From: Clostridium sp. AM22-11AC
GTDB taxonomy: Bacteria; Bacillota; Clostridia; Lachnospirales; Lachnospiraceae
Assembly (NCBI RefSeq): GCF_003473545.1
Contig: NZ_QUCM01000017.1
Location: 16,131-80,130 of the forward strand
Direction of reading: 5' to 3'
DNA length: 64,000 nt
Numbering within the stretch: position 1 is the stretch's first letter; the number at the start of each line of letters is the position of its first letter. Under the pieces are notes generated by a model. The model was given only the letters and a program-made list of their open reading frames with translations, did no database searches and was not told the origin of the DNA. Shown here piece after piece: positions 53,433-64,000 of this stretch. The translations under genes and the position numbers were made by a program.

Positions 53433-54908
53433 ATGAAAAAGAAACCAAATATCATTTTTATCATTACGGATGATCAGGGGGCATGGGCAGTAGAATCGGA
53501 GACAAACCATGACATTAAGACTCCGAATTTAACACGGTTGGCAGCGCAGGGAACCACTTTTGATGAGTTTTACTGCACATCTCCGGTGTGTTCACCGGCC
53601 AGAGCCAGCATTGTAACTGGAAAAATCCCTTCCTGCCATGGTATCCAAGACTGGCTGAAAAAAGGCAATCTGGATGCATGGAAATACCCCCATATGGCTG
53701 TGATGGACGGTTTCGACATGGAAGATAAAGCCATTGATTATTTAAAAGGCCACAAGACTTATATGGAGTATCTGGCTGAAAATGGTTACCATTGTGCGTT
53801 AAGTGGAAAATGGCACATGGGTGATAACATCAACAAGAAAAAAGGATTTGAGTACTATTTCACCGTTGGAAGAGGCGGCTGCCATTATTATGATGCAGAT
53901 ATTTTTGAAAACGGAGTGCTTTCCATTTCTCATGAATATATCACTGACACCATTACAAACCATGCTCTTGAGTATCTGGATAAAATGTCCGGTGAAGGCG
54001 CACCATTTTATTTAAGTGTCCATTACACAGCGCCACACAGCCCATGGGAAGAAAATGAACATCCAAAGGAATTTAGGGATCTTTACAAGGACTGCGAATT
54101 CAAGGATACGCCGGATCTGCCGATCCACCCGTGGCAGGCAAATACCTGCCCGATCGGGGATACACCGGAGAAGAGACGGGAATACTTAACCGGCTACTAT
54201 GCGGCAATTTCTGCCATGGATGCGGGTGTCGGCAAGATCATGGATTGGGTAGAGGACCATGGCCTGGAGGACGATACGGTGATCATCTTTGCTTCCGATA
54301 ATGGTATGAACTTAGGACAGCATGGTATCTGGGGTAAAGGAAACGGAACCTACCCACCAAATATGTATGATTCTTCTGTAAAAGTACCGTTCATCATCAA
54401 AGTACCTGGCTGCGAGGCACCAGGAAGCACTTGCTCTGCTATGGCAGGACAGTACGATATTTTCCCAACCATTCTGTCCCTGGCCGGCTGTGAATATAAA
54501 TTGGAGCCAAAGCAACCTGGAAAGAGTCTGATGGAACAGATCAATCATCCAACTGCTGAATATGAGGATCGTATTGTAGTTTTTGATGAATACAGCAAGA
54601 CCCGTATGATCAAGAAGGGAAAATTAAAATATATCCACCGCTACGGTGATGGCCCCTGCGAATTTTATGACCTTTCCACGGATCCAGACGAGGAAAACAA
54701 CCTTTATGGAAACCCAGCCTGGGAAGAGCAGATCCAGCGCTTAAAGGTTGAAATGGAGGAGTGGTTTGACCGCTACACCGACCCGAAGATGGATGCCAGA
54801 AAAGGCGGGGCTGTAGGCCGCGGACAGGAAAAAATGTGTTATGAGGGAAATGCATTTGATCAGTCCATAGAGTTATACTATAAAGATAAAGAAAAATGTA
54901 GAGTTTGA
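53433..54908 (+). CDS. Cys-type sulfatase without a signal peptide
   Basis: The 491-residue enzyme hydrolyses sulfate esters. Metal-binding N-terminal DDQG follows the first strand NIIFIITDDQG, and the formylglycine motif is CSPARASIVTG near residue 50 (C-x-P-x-R, the Cys form matured by anSME). GKWHMGD near residue 127, SVHYTAPHSPW near residue 200 and FASDNGMNLGQHGIWGKG near residue 290 complete the active site. The N-terminus is MKKKPNIIFII with no signal peptide, so the enzyme should act in the cytoplasm on imported sulfated sugars. ATG 53433 follows AAAGGA. The gene is last in the ABC operon. Confidence 0.94.
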   Translation: MKKKPNIIFIITDDQGAWAVESETNHDIKTPNLTRLAAQGTTFDEFYCTSPVCSPARASIVTGKIPSCHGIQDWLKKGNLDAWKYPHMAVMDGFDMEDKAIDYLKGHKTYMEYLAENGYHCALSGKWHMGDNINKKKGFEYYFTVGRGGCHYYDADIFENGVLSISHEYITDTITNHALEYLDKMSGEGAPFYLSVHYTAPHSPWEENEHPKEFRDLYKDCEFKDTPDLPIHPWQANTCPIGDTPEKRREYLTGYYAAISAMDAGVGKIMDWVEDHGLEDDTVIIFASDNGMNLGQHGIWGKGNGTYPPNMYDSSVKVPFIIKVPGCEAPGSTCSAMAGQYDIFPTILSLAGCEYKLEPKQPGKSLMEQINHPTAEYEDRIVVFDEYSKTRMIKKGKLKYIHRYGDGPCEFYDLSTDPDEENNLYGNPAWEEQIQRLKVEMEEWFDRYTDPKMDARKGGAVGRGQEKMCYEGNAFDQSIELYYKDKEKCRV

Positions 54909-54917
54909 CAAACAGCA

Positions 54918-54941
54918 GGCACTTTTGGAATCGAAAGTGCC
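54918..54941 (+). terminator. Possible terminator after the sulfatase gene
   Basis: GGCACTTT (54918-54925) pairs with AAAGTGCC (54934-54941). No T-run follows, so termination here is uncertain. Confidence 0.45.
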
Positions 54942-55018
54942 TATCTGCATGTACATGTGAATTTAATGTCATGGACAATATGAAATCAAGTATGAACAAA
55001 AAAATCCTATGCGACATA

Positions 55019-55130
55019 CCCCCACTTAGCAAACGCTTGAAGTGGGGGATTTTCGTTCGATTGTTTGATAGGGCAAAGCATAAGCGAGCTATCCACTTGT
55101 GTCCCACGGTTTTATCATTCACTAGACAAT
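55019..55130 (-). mobile_element. Remnant resembling an IS200/IS605-type end
   Basis: CCCCCACTT (55019-55027) and AAGTGGGGG (55040-55048) form the hairpin style seen at ends of IS200/IS605 elements. The adjacent minus-strand sequence (GTGGGACACAAG near 55100 and GCTTATGCTTTGCCCTATC) resembles the 3-prime flank of tnpB genes, where the guide RNA is encoded. No tnpA or tnpB coding region survives between 54909 and 55323. A similar hairpin is at the right edge of the window. Confidence 0.5.
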
Positions 55131-55301
55131 ATGTTAATATGGATAGAATTACTTCCGCGAAGATCAGGAAACTTTCTTTTCTGTATCAAGTGATACTCCA
55201 GATATTCGAATATCTTCTCTGCATATATTGTCTGGTCATATTAATGTGCTCTGACTTGCCGTCCCATCAGTATATCATAGGATCATGCGCTCGGCAATCA
55301 T

Positions 55302-55344
55302 ATCATATTCCAATTTCTTGACATCACATCATATTCCAATTTCT
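55302..55344. repeat. Perfect 17-base direct duplication at the 3-prime end of an AraC gene
   Basis: ATCATATTCCAATTTCT occurs at 55302-55318 and again at 55328-55344. The second copy contains the last codons of the AraC-family gene. The duplication may be the scar of an insertion/excision or a slippage event next to the IS remnant. Confidence 0.85.
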
Positions 55345-56127
55345 AACAAATGTTTTCCGGTATTCACTGGGGGAAGTTTTGAACTTTTCCTTAAACGCAC
55401 GGTTAAAGGTGCGCAAACTTTTAAATCCACTGTCAAGGCAGAGCTCCGTGATTGTATCATTGGTATTTTCAAGTCGCTGACATGCATATCCCAACCGGGC
55501 ATCATTCAGGTACTGGTTGAAGTTTTTATGGAATGTTTTAGAAAATATCCTTGACAAAACATATTTGCTGACGCCCAGATTTCTGGCCATACTTTCCAGA
55601 GTAATGGAATGCTTAAAATTCCCGGAGACGTAGGATACCGTACGGTAGATCAAATCTGTGCTTCCAACAGAACCTTTCTCAACCAGCTGAAATTTCGGGA
55701 TACATCTTGCCAGTATAATCTGCAGATACGCCTGGACCAATGTAATGTCGTCCTTTTGTGCGCCGAGAATGGAATTAAATGCATGATAAACATCAGGTTC
55801 TATAGAGGAGGCTTTTATTACGGGTGGCTTTGGCGCTTTGTTTTCCAAAATATCTGTAAACCGGTCAACCAGGAATGGAGAAGCGTTTAAATAAATTGCC
55901 TGATTGCGCTGACATGAAAATACTTGATAGTGGTGAATGATATTTGGAAAGATAAAACCAATGTCGCCTTGATCCATATGGAAAAGTTCTTCTCCAACAC
56001 CGAGTTCAACGCATCCCTCTGTAACATATACAATTTCCAGCGCATTATGTAGATGCGGTGGCCGGTGGACCGGTGTCTTTTTTATTGCAATAATCTCTTC
56101 CTTTGTATTTTCGTATACTAAATGCAT
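55324..56127 (-). CDS. AraC-family transcriptional regulator with N-terminal cupin
   Basis: The 267-residue protein has an N-terminal cupin ligand-binding fold (HRPPHLHNALEIVYVTEGCVEL and DQGDIGFIFPNIIHHYQV) and a C-terminal double HTH at about 165-260 (ITLESMARNLGVSKYVLSRI; CLDSGFKSLRTFNRAFKEKF). AGGAG precedes the ATG at 56127. It is divergent from a 25-codon frame and flanked by the sulfatase operon and the beta-galactosidase gene, so it probably responds to a sugar in the same pathway. Confidence 0.93.
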   Translation of the reverse strand: MHLVYENTKEEIIAIKKTPVHRPPHLHNALEIVYVTEGCVELGVGEELFHMDQGDIGFIFPNIIHHYQVFSCQRNQAIYLNASPFLVDRFTDILENKAPKPPVIKASSIEPDVYHAFNSILGAQKDDITLVQAYLQIILARCIPKFQLVEKGSVGSTDLIYRTVSYVSGNFKHSITLESMARNLGVSKYVLSRIFSKTFHKNFNQYLNDARLGYACQRLENTNDTITELCLDSGFKSLRTFNRAFKEKFKTSPSEYRKTFVRNWNMM

Positions 56128-56267
56128 TTCAAAATTCTCCTAAATTAAGATAAGAAGCGTATCGCCCTGATGCAAGATTTGGCTAATAGTTACTGCGATT
56201 TGACAAGCACGCAAATTGAAATGGTTTTATAATGAACCTGCAAACAAAAAGAAAGGAGATATTTAGG

Positions 56268-56345
56268 ATGAATAGAATTCATAATTATATCAACGAGCTT
56301 TTAATGTTTTATGCAGATTTTTTCAATCATTTATATCGTGCGTAA
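56268..56345 (+). CDS. Possible 25-residue peptide
   Basis: A strong AAAGGAG site sits nine bases ahead of ATG 56268, and the frame encodes 25 residues rich in Asn, Phe, Tyr and Leu (MNRIHNYINELL and then MFYADFFNHLYRA) before TAA. A TATAAT at about 56229-56234 and a TTGACA further upstream, at non-standard spacing, suggest an activator-dependent promoter divergent from the AraC gene. It may be a functional small peptide, a leader peptide, or the 5-prime stub of a deleted gene; nothing else is encoded before the 3-prime end of the GH2 gene. Confidence 0.45.
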   Translation: MNRIHNYINELLMFYADFFNHLYRA

Positions 56346-56411
56346 AAGGGACACTGTTACTGTATCGGTAATCCGAAATAACAATGCCCCATAATCAGAA
56401 AATAATCATTT

Positions 56412-59486
<3,075 letters not shown>

Positions 59487-59617
59487 TCAAAAGAAGGTGG
59501 ATTATATAGTTCTGCAATCGTATAAGGATATTTTACAGAATTATGCTGTGCATGTACATGAATAGAAATAGACGAAATATGCACAAAATGATATACTATC
59601 CCAAAGGGGGTATGCAA

Positions 59618-60484
59618 ATGTATATGAATACTGGGTATCTGAACCAGTCCCACCAGGATTTTAAGGATAAACGGCAGCCACTCGTTGTTGGCAGCTGTGG
59701 CTGTTACCGCTTATCAACATATCCGAAACTGCCAACGTATCGGCCACGAGGCCGTCTGGATTATCAGATCATTTATATTGCTTCAGGAAAGGGATACTTT
59801 CATTTTGATTCTCCAGAAAATGAAACGATTGTCCCGGCCGGCAATATCGTGTTGTTTCGACCGAAGGAACTTCAAAAGTATGAATACTATGGAAAAGATA
59901 AGACTGAGGTGTACTGGATCCATTTCACTGGAAGCAATATAAAGAATCTTCTCAGAAGGTATGGATTCGCGGATAAGAAGAGAATCCTTCCTGTAGGAAC
60001 ATCACCAGAATATGAGCGACTTTTTAAGAGGATTATCCTGGAACTGCAAAAGTGCCAGGAAGAGTACGAAGAGACGCTTGTTCATTTGCTGCAGCTTCTT
60101 TTGATCGAATTTGAACGGGAACTGACAAGAGAGCATGTCCTGAAGGATGAATATATGGATCGCGAAATGGAAGTGGCTATTTCTTATTTCAGTTCCTCAT
60201 ACAATCTGGAGATTAATGTTAAAGAATATGCATATTCAAAGGGAATGAGCACAAGCTGGTTCATTCGCAACTTTAAAAAATATACAGGGGAAACACCCAT
60301 ACAGTTTATTACATCAGCGCGTATCATGAATGCACAAATTTTATTAGAAACAACGGCTTATTCAGTCAATGAAATTTCGCAGATTGTAGGATACAGCAAT
60401 CCATCCTATTTCAGCCGTGCATTCCGCAGTAAGAAGGGATACTCCCCACAGCAGTATCGAAACAGAATGCGGGAGATGGAATAA
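59618..60484 (+). CDS. AraC-family transcriptional regulator, divergent from the GH2 gene
   Basis: The 288-residue protein has an AraC_binding cupin domain (RLDYQIIYIASGKGYFHF; AGNIVLFRPKELQKYEYY) and a C-terminal HTH at about 190-280 (VKEYAYSKGMSTSWFIRNFK; ISQIVGYSNPSYFSRAFR). Several in-frame ATGs are close together. ATG 59618 is seven bases after AAAGGGGG and is preferred over 59612 (too close) and 59543. It is the probable activator of the divergent beta-galactosidase gene in response to a galactoside. Confidence 0.93.
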   Translation: MYMNTGYLNQSHQDFKDKRQPLVVGSCGCYRLSTYPKLPTYRPRGRLDYQIIYIASGKGYFHFDSPENETIVPAGNIVLFRPKELQKYEYYGKDKTEVYWIHFTGSNIKNLLRRYGFADKKRILPVGTSPEYERLFKRIILELQKCQEEYEETLVHLLQLLLIEFERELTREHVLKDEYMDREMEVAISYFSSSYNLEINVKEYAYSKGMSTSWFIRNFKKYTGETPIQFITSARIMNAQILLETTAYSVNEISQIVGYSNPSYFSRAFRSKKGYSPQQYRNRMREME

Positions 60485-60512
60485 GCTGCAGGAACATAGA
60501 AGGAGAAATGCT

Positions 60513-60890
60513 GTGTTTTTTTCATTTGTAATGATCATGTTTCAGATGGTATTTGTTTGCGTATGTGCTGTGATACTTTTTCTGATTGTAAAAAATATAT
60601 CTACATGGAATAAGAATAACCATTCACCCAAGCTTACCGTGTCGGCAACGGTTGTGGCCAAACGTACCCAGGTTACTCAGCAGCAACATGCAAATGCGGG
60701 GGATCCTACAGGTGCCCATGGTTTTAGCACAACCACCTCAACTTCCTACTATGTGACTTTTCAGGTGGAGAGCGGTGACCGGATGGAACTTAGGGTGAGT
60801 AGATCAGAATATGGACTGCTGGCAGAGAGAAACCAGGGAAACTTAAGTTTTCAGGGAACGAGATATTTAGGATTTGAAATTACTTCCTGA
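60513..60890 (+). CDS. DUF2500 membrane protein
   Basis: The 125-residue protein has one hydrophobic segment (about 5-30) and a soluble beta-rich domain: KLTVSATVVAKRTQV, the Ser/Thr-rich loop STTTSTSYYVTFQVESGDR, RLVSRSEYGLL-type LRVSRSEYGLLAERNQGNL and FQGTRYLGFE. This pattern is that of DUF2500, whose function is unknown. GTG 60513 is seven bases after AAGGAG; a longer frame from 60417 overlaps the AraC gene. Confidence 0.85.
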   Translation: MFFSFVMIMFQMVFVCVCAVILFLIVKNISTWNKNNHSPKLTVSATVVAKRTQVTQQQHANAGDPTGAHGFSTTTSTSYYVTFQVESGDRMELRVSRSEYGLLAERNQGNLSFQGTRYLGFEITS

Positions 60891-60983
60891 TGCTGATAGT
60901 CTGACGACTATGCATCCGTAAGATAGATTGCCGGCAAATGGCTTTCTATGCCAGGATGATGAGGCCGAAGGGAAGTGAACGGC

Positions 60984-61142
60984 ATGGTCAACGATGAAGA
61001 ACTTTTAGTCGTAGCATTCGATATCCAACTCCGATATGGGTTTGAATCTGCGTGGGAGTGTTTGATGCTGATTGTGTTTTTTCTGGAGTGTGGTCATGAA
61101 AACCAGGAAGGAGGCCACATTAATTTTCAAGCAGATAACTAG
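60984..61142 (+). CDS. Possible 52-residue protein, not recognised
   Basis: AAGGGAAG precedes ATG 60984. The frame encodes MVNDEELLVVAFDIQLRYGF, then a hydrophobic ECLMLIVFFLECGHENQEGG and stops at TAG 61140-61142. No family is evident. It may be a genuine small protein or a fragment. The 250 bases after it carry a widely spaced inverted repeat but no other gene. Confidence 0.35.
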   Translation: MVNDEELLVVAFDIQLRYGFESAWECLMLIVFFLECGHENQEGGHINFQADN

Positions 61143-61226
61143 GACTGTTTATTGGAGGCATCCTTTGCCATTAAGTAACTGGCATGGTGATCAAGCCAAG
61201 CTATCCCATAAACAATACCTCTAAAT

Positions 61227-61325
61227 TAGATTGATAAAACTATATAAAATATGGCGGATAGTATAGAAAATGAATGTAATTTTACAAAATATTACACAAG
61301 AGTTGGAAAAAGTTTTATCAATTTA
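61227..61325. repeat. Inverted repeat flanking about 69 bases
   Basis: ATTGATAAAACT (61230-61241) is repeated inverted as AGTTTTATCAAT (61311-61322), and one mismatch allows extension to 15 bp. The AT-rich interior contains further small GTAAT/ATTAC pairing. It may be a miniature transposon-like element or a long stem-loop upstream of the pilin gene. Confidence 0.65.
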
Positions 61326-61396
61326 CTGATTGAGATTTTTTCGCGAAATAAGTATGATTAATGAAAAAATATGCCAGCTGAACAGGAGAAACAGAA

Positions 61397-61633
61397 TTGA
61401 TCAGACAGAAGAAAAATAGTGGCTTTACACTGGCAGAATTATTAATAGTGGTTGCAGTTGTTGGGATTCTTGTAGCAATTTCCATTCCAGTTTTTACTTC
61501 ACAACTGCATAAAGCGAAGGTTGCAACGGACGAAGCAAACCTCAGAAGTTACTACTCGGTGTTGATGGCAGATTATCAGGCAACCGGGAAATATGATTAT
61601 GATCCATCCATGTCAGATTCTTCAAGCACATAG
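61397..61633 (+). pseudogene. Type IV pilin-like protein, probably truncated
   Basis: A TTG start at 61397 follows AGGAG at eight bases. The 78-residue product has a textbook prepilin N-terminus: a short basic leader (RQKKNSG), then FTLAELLIVVAVVGILVAIS with Glu at position five after the cleavage Gly, and the helix AKVATDEANLRSYYSVLMAD. It ends after a Ser-rich stretch at residue 78, shorter than most pilins. In another frame after the stop the sequence reads KAGELWDNENAAEKESRDYD, plausible as a lost C-terminus, so the gene may carry a frameshift. No other pilus assembly genes are nearby. Confidence 0.7.
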
Positions 61634-61738
61634 TGTTTCGCTTTTCGGTGTATCTTAAAAACAGAAAGCGGGGGAACTTTGGGACAACGAAAATGCTGCT
61701 GAAAAAGAATCAAGGGATTACGATAAAATGATATGTAA

Positions 61739-63829
61739 ATGAAGGTTAAGGGGAAAATGCAAATTACGGATATTATCAACATTCTGGGAAATGAGTTTAG
61801 CAGCATATATTGCGTAAATCGTCAAGATCAGTACATTCAGATTTATAGGCATCAAAATGCAGATTTAGACGAATCAATGAACGAGAAGCAATCATATAAA
61901 ACTGTAATACAAAAGTATATAGAGACCAATGTGTTTGAAGAAGAGCGGAAGAAAATGTTGGTTGCTACGGATTTTGATAATATATGCAGACAACTGCAAC
62001 AGGTCGCACAATTCACAATACATTACAGGATAAAAAATAACAATGATATTTTGCGTTATCGGATGAAATGTGCAAGAATTGGAAATGCAGATACATTCGA
62101 AAAAATAGTGTTTGCGTTTGCAAGTGAGGATTCAGATATAAGATTAGATGAGCTAGGCATGATGAACCTGAGTAACACAGGTGAAAAAAGAAAAATCTTA
62201 ATTGTAGAAAATGATGAGTTCAATTTGAAATCATTAATTTCTCTGCTTGCTGATCGATATGAAATAATTACGGCATGTGATGGGAAAATCGGTTTGAGAT
62301 TACTGGAAGAGAATTACAAAGATTTGGCTCTGGTTTTGATGAATATTCAGATACCTGTATTGAGTGGATTCGATTTTTTAAGAAAAGTACAAGAGGACCC
62401 ATTCCTTTCTTTAATACCGATTATTGTAATGACAGCAAGTGATGCGCCAAAAACAGAAGTAGTATGCCTAAATTTAGGTGCAGCTGATTATATAAGAAAG
62501 CCTTACCATGCTGAACTTATTAAAAAGAGACTGGAAAATGTGATTAGATTGAGAGAATCCTCAGTGTCGCTCAGAGAAATAGAGAAAGATTCGTTGACAG
62601 GTTTATATACGGAGCAGGCATTTTTCCATTATTCCAGGAGAATTATGCAATTTAGATCTGATAAAAAAATGCATGTAATAATAGGAAGAATTAAAGACTT
62701 CGAATTGATTATTAGCATTTATGGAAGAAAAAAAGCAAACGAATTACTTTGTTACATGGCTTCTATATATAACAAAAAATTTAAATATGGATTATTAGCT
62801 AAAAAAGGGAAGGCATCTTTTCTCTGCTTATTGAGTGATGATTATAAGTTGGATCATCAGAGAATGGATAATGTTATTAATGAGTTTACAGAGAATGCTC
62901 CGATTAAGGGAATAAGAATTAAATATGGCATCTACAAAAATATAGATAAGAATCTTCCAATAACTACCATATGTGATTATGCATCTATGGCGGCAGAAAC
63001 AGTTATGGAAGATTATAATCATGACTATGCGTATTATACAGATGAACTGGCGCAGAAGAGAATTTATAATCAAATGATAGAAAACTGTTTTACAGACGCT
63101 TTGAAAAATAAGGAATTTATGATTTATTATCAACCAAAGATAGATGTAATTACAGAAAAAGTAATCGGTGCGGAAGCTTTAGTTAGGTGGCAAAGAACAG
63201 ATGGCTCCATGATATCTCCTGAAAACTTTATACCAATATATGAAAAAAATGGACAGATTCAAAAATTAGATGCTTATATTTTTGGACAGGTATGCCGATT
63301 ACAAAAAAGGATACTTGATGAATCAAAAAAATTGTTGTCCGTGTCAGTAAATCTCTCAAGGTCCAGTATTCTTTGCGAAGAAATTGTAGAGCAATACACA
63401 AAAATAGTAAGAGAAAATGATATTCCGATAACGTGTGTTCCTTTAGAAATTACAGAATCAGCATCTGTTTATGGGCAAAAGGTTGTAAAAGTCGCAGAGC
63501 GTTTATTACAATCAGGATTCAAATTGCACATAGATGACTTTGGATCCGGATATTCATCAATGGAAAGCTTAAGCAGACTGCCATTTAGTGTTCTCAAGAT
63601 AGATAAGAGTCTGATTGATCATATATGTGAAACGAGGGTAGAAATTCTTGTGAATCATATAATAAAATTATCAAAAGACCTAAATATGAGGGTACTTGCT
63701 GAAGGTGTTGAAACAAAAGAACAACTAGATATATTGCGAAAAATAAAGTGTGATGAAATACAGGGCTTCTATTATGCACGACCAATGCCAGAAGTTGAGT
63801 TTGTAGAATATGTAAGAAGAAAACGGTAA
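61739..63829 (+). CDS. EAL-domain c-di-GMP phosphodiesterase with degenerate receiver and GGDEF domains
   Basis: The 696-residue protein has an N-terminal unassigned, possibly PAS-like region (1-150), a receiver domain (about 157-275) whose phospho-acceptor Asp is replaced by Asn202 (LVLMNIQIP), a GGDEF-like domain (about 285-430) that starts DSLTGLYTEQAF but has AKKGKASF where GGDEF should be, and an intact EAL domain (about 440-690). The EAL catalytic set is visible: EALVRW, NLSRSS, EITES, IDDFGSGYSS, LKIDKS, AEGVET. It should hydrolyse c-di-GMP, while the other domains are regulatory. ATG 61739 lacks a good ribosome binding site; ATG 61757 has AAGGGG but at only three bases. Confidence 0.92.
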   Translation: MKVKGKMQITDIINILGNEFSSIYCVNRQDQYIQIYRHQNADLDESMNEKQSYKTVIQKYIETNVFEEERKKMLVATDFDNICRQLQQVAQFTIHYRIKNNNDILRYRMKCARIGNADTFEKIVFAFASEDSDIRLDELGMMNLSNTGEKRKILIVENDEFNLKSLISLLADRYEIITACDGKIGLRLLEENYKDLALVLMNIQIPVLSGFDFLRKVQEDPFLSLIPIIVMTASDAPKTEVVCLNLGAADYIRKPYHAELIKKRLENVIRLRESSVSLREIEKDSLTGLYTEQAFFHYSRRIMQFRSDKKMHVIIGRIKDFELIISIYGRKKANELLCYMASIYNKKFKYGLLAKKGKASFLCLLSDDYKLDHQRMDNVINEFTENAPIKGIRIKYGIYKNIDKNLPITTICDYASMAAETVMEDYNHDYAYYTDELAQKRIYNQMIENCFTDALKNKEFMIYYQPKIDVITEKVIGAEALVRWQRTDGSMISPENFIPIYEKNGQIQKLDAYIFGQVCRLQKRILDESKKLLSVSVNLSRSSILCEEIVEQYTKIVRENDIPITCVPLEITESASVYGQKVVKVAERLLQSGFKLHIDDFGSGYSSMESLSRLPFSVLKIDKSLIDHICETRVEILVNHIIKLSKDLNMRVLAEGVETKEQLDILRKIKCDEIQGFYYARPMPEVEFVEYVRRKR

Positions 63830-63904
63830 ACACAAAAAAACTTTAGGAAAGAGACACCGAAAAGGCGGCATAGAGAAATGAAAAGCAGGACTTTAGGTGA
63901 ATTA

Positions 63905-63941
63905 CCCTCTACTTAATTTCTGAAGAAATTTGAAGTGGGGG
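63905..63941 (+). mobile_element. IS200/IS605-like terminal hairpin at the window edge
   Basis: CCCTCTACTT and AATTTC (63905-63920) face GAAATT and AAGTGGGGG (63925-63941), followed by GATTCTGAGAG. The TTGAAGTGGGGGATT string is shared with the remnant at 55038-55050. Only this end lies in the window; it may also act as a terminator for the EAL gene. Confidence 0.4.
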
Positions 63942-64000
63942 ATTCTGAGAGAGTATGAGAAAATCTCTGTAAATAAGATTCTTCTATGATAATTAAGAGC

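Noticed and set aside
54905-55321. Plus-strand frame of 138 codons after the sulfatase gene
   Set aside because: It overlaps the sulfatase stop, runs through the IS-like hairpin and has no ribosome binding site or recognisable domain.

Overview
The window comes from a chromosome of an anaerobic, spore-forming-lineage Firmicute, most likely family Lachnospiraceae. The support is indirect but consistent: strong AGGAGG-type ribosome binding sites, sigma-A promoters with 17-base spacers, a T-box leader, a CIRCE/HrcA heat-shock operon, a SpoIID-family protein, a radical-SAM anaerobic sulfatase maturase, a B12-dependent MetH with a detached activation domain, and sigma-54-linked amino-acid catabolism. 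No rRNA, tRNA or CRISPR array was found.

Layout. 1-6.4 kb: tail of a hybrid-cluster protein gene, T-box-controlled isoleucyl-tRNA synthetase of the long type, glycogen phosphorylase. 6.5-10.7 kb: methionine/folate unit (metF, MetH activation protein, metH). 10.8-13.8 kb: a small Cys-rich protein, a Crp-family regulator divergent from purine nucleoside phosphorylase, and a DUF368 lipid-carrier transporter. 13.8-15.7 kb: a block of decaying genes (SIS protein, YjbQ, nucleoside hydrolase fused to a deoxyribosyltransferase). 15.7-18.9 kb: adenine deaminase and a MATE transporter. 19.0-25.0 kb: a zinc island (HAD phosphatase, ZnuA/C/B, two CobW-type GTPases, one carrying a very long His/Asp/Cys metal-binding tract). 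25.0-27.1 kb: a long structured RNA leader in front of a DEAD-box RNA helicase. 27.2-31.7 kb: YbaK, cytidine deaminase, 6S RNA, SpoIID-like protein, 3D-domain protein. 31.9-37.6 kb: hrcA-grpE-dnaK-dnaJ plus an unknown membrane protein. 37.7-45.5 kb: OGG-type glycosylase, then a sigma-54 activator facing a -24/-12 promoter and a probable cysteine/sulfur amino acid catabolic operon that ends in a dapF stub. 45.7-60.5 kb: a sulfated-glycan island (anSME, two-component system, sugar ABC transporter, Cys-type sulfatase, AraC regulators, GH2 beta-galactosidase), with a remnant of an IS200/IS605-like end inside it. 60.5-64 kb: DUF2500 protein, a damaged pilin gene, an EAL phosphodiesterase with degenerate receiver and GGDEF domains, and a second IS-end-like hairpin.

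How the parts work together. In the sulfoglycan island the sensor kinase and response regulator probably switch on the ABC importer. The sulfatase and the GH2 enzyme both lack signal peptides, so desulfation and galactoside hydrolysis are predicted to happen in the cytoplasm after import, and anSME activates the sulfatase's Cys residue. In the zinc island an uptake system is paired with metallochaperone-like GTPases. In the sulfur unit a C-S lyase, a symporter and a cysteine desulfidase are placed behind one sigma-54 promoter.

The most novel-looking items are the roughly 350-base multi-hairpin RNA before the helicase gene, the His/Cys tract of the CobW protein, the CobW/YcgQ-like fusion, the small protein with nine cysteines, the family of GCCTGC hairpin elements, and the paired hairpins with identical loops between grpE and dnaK.
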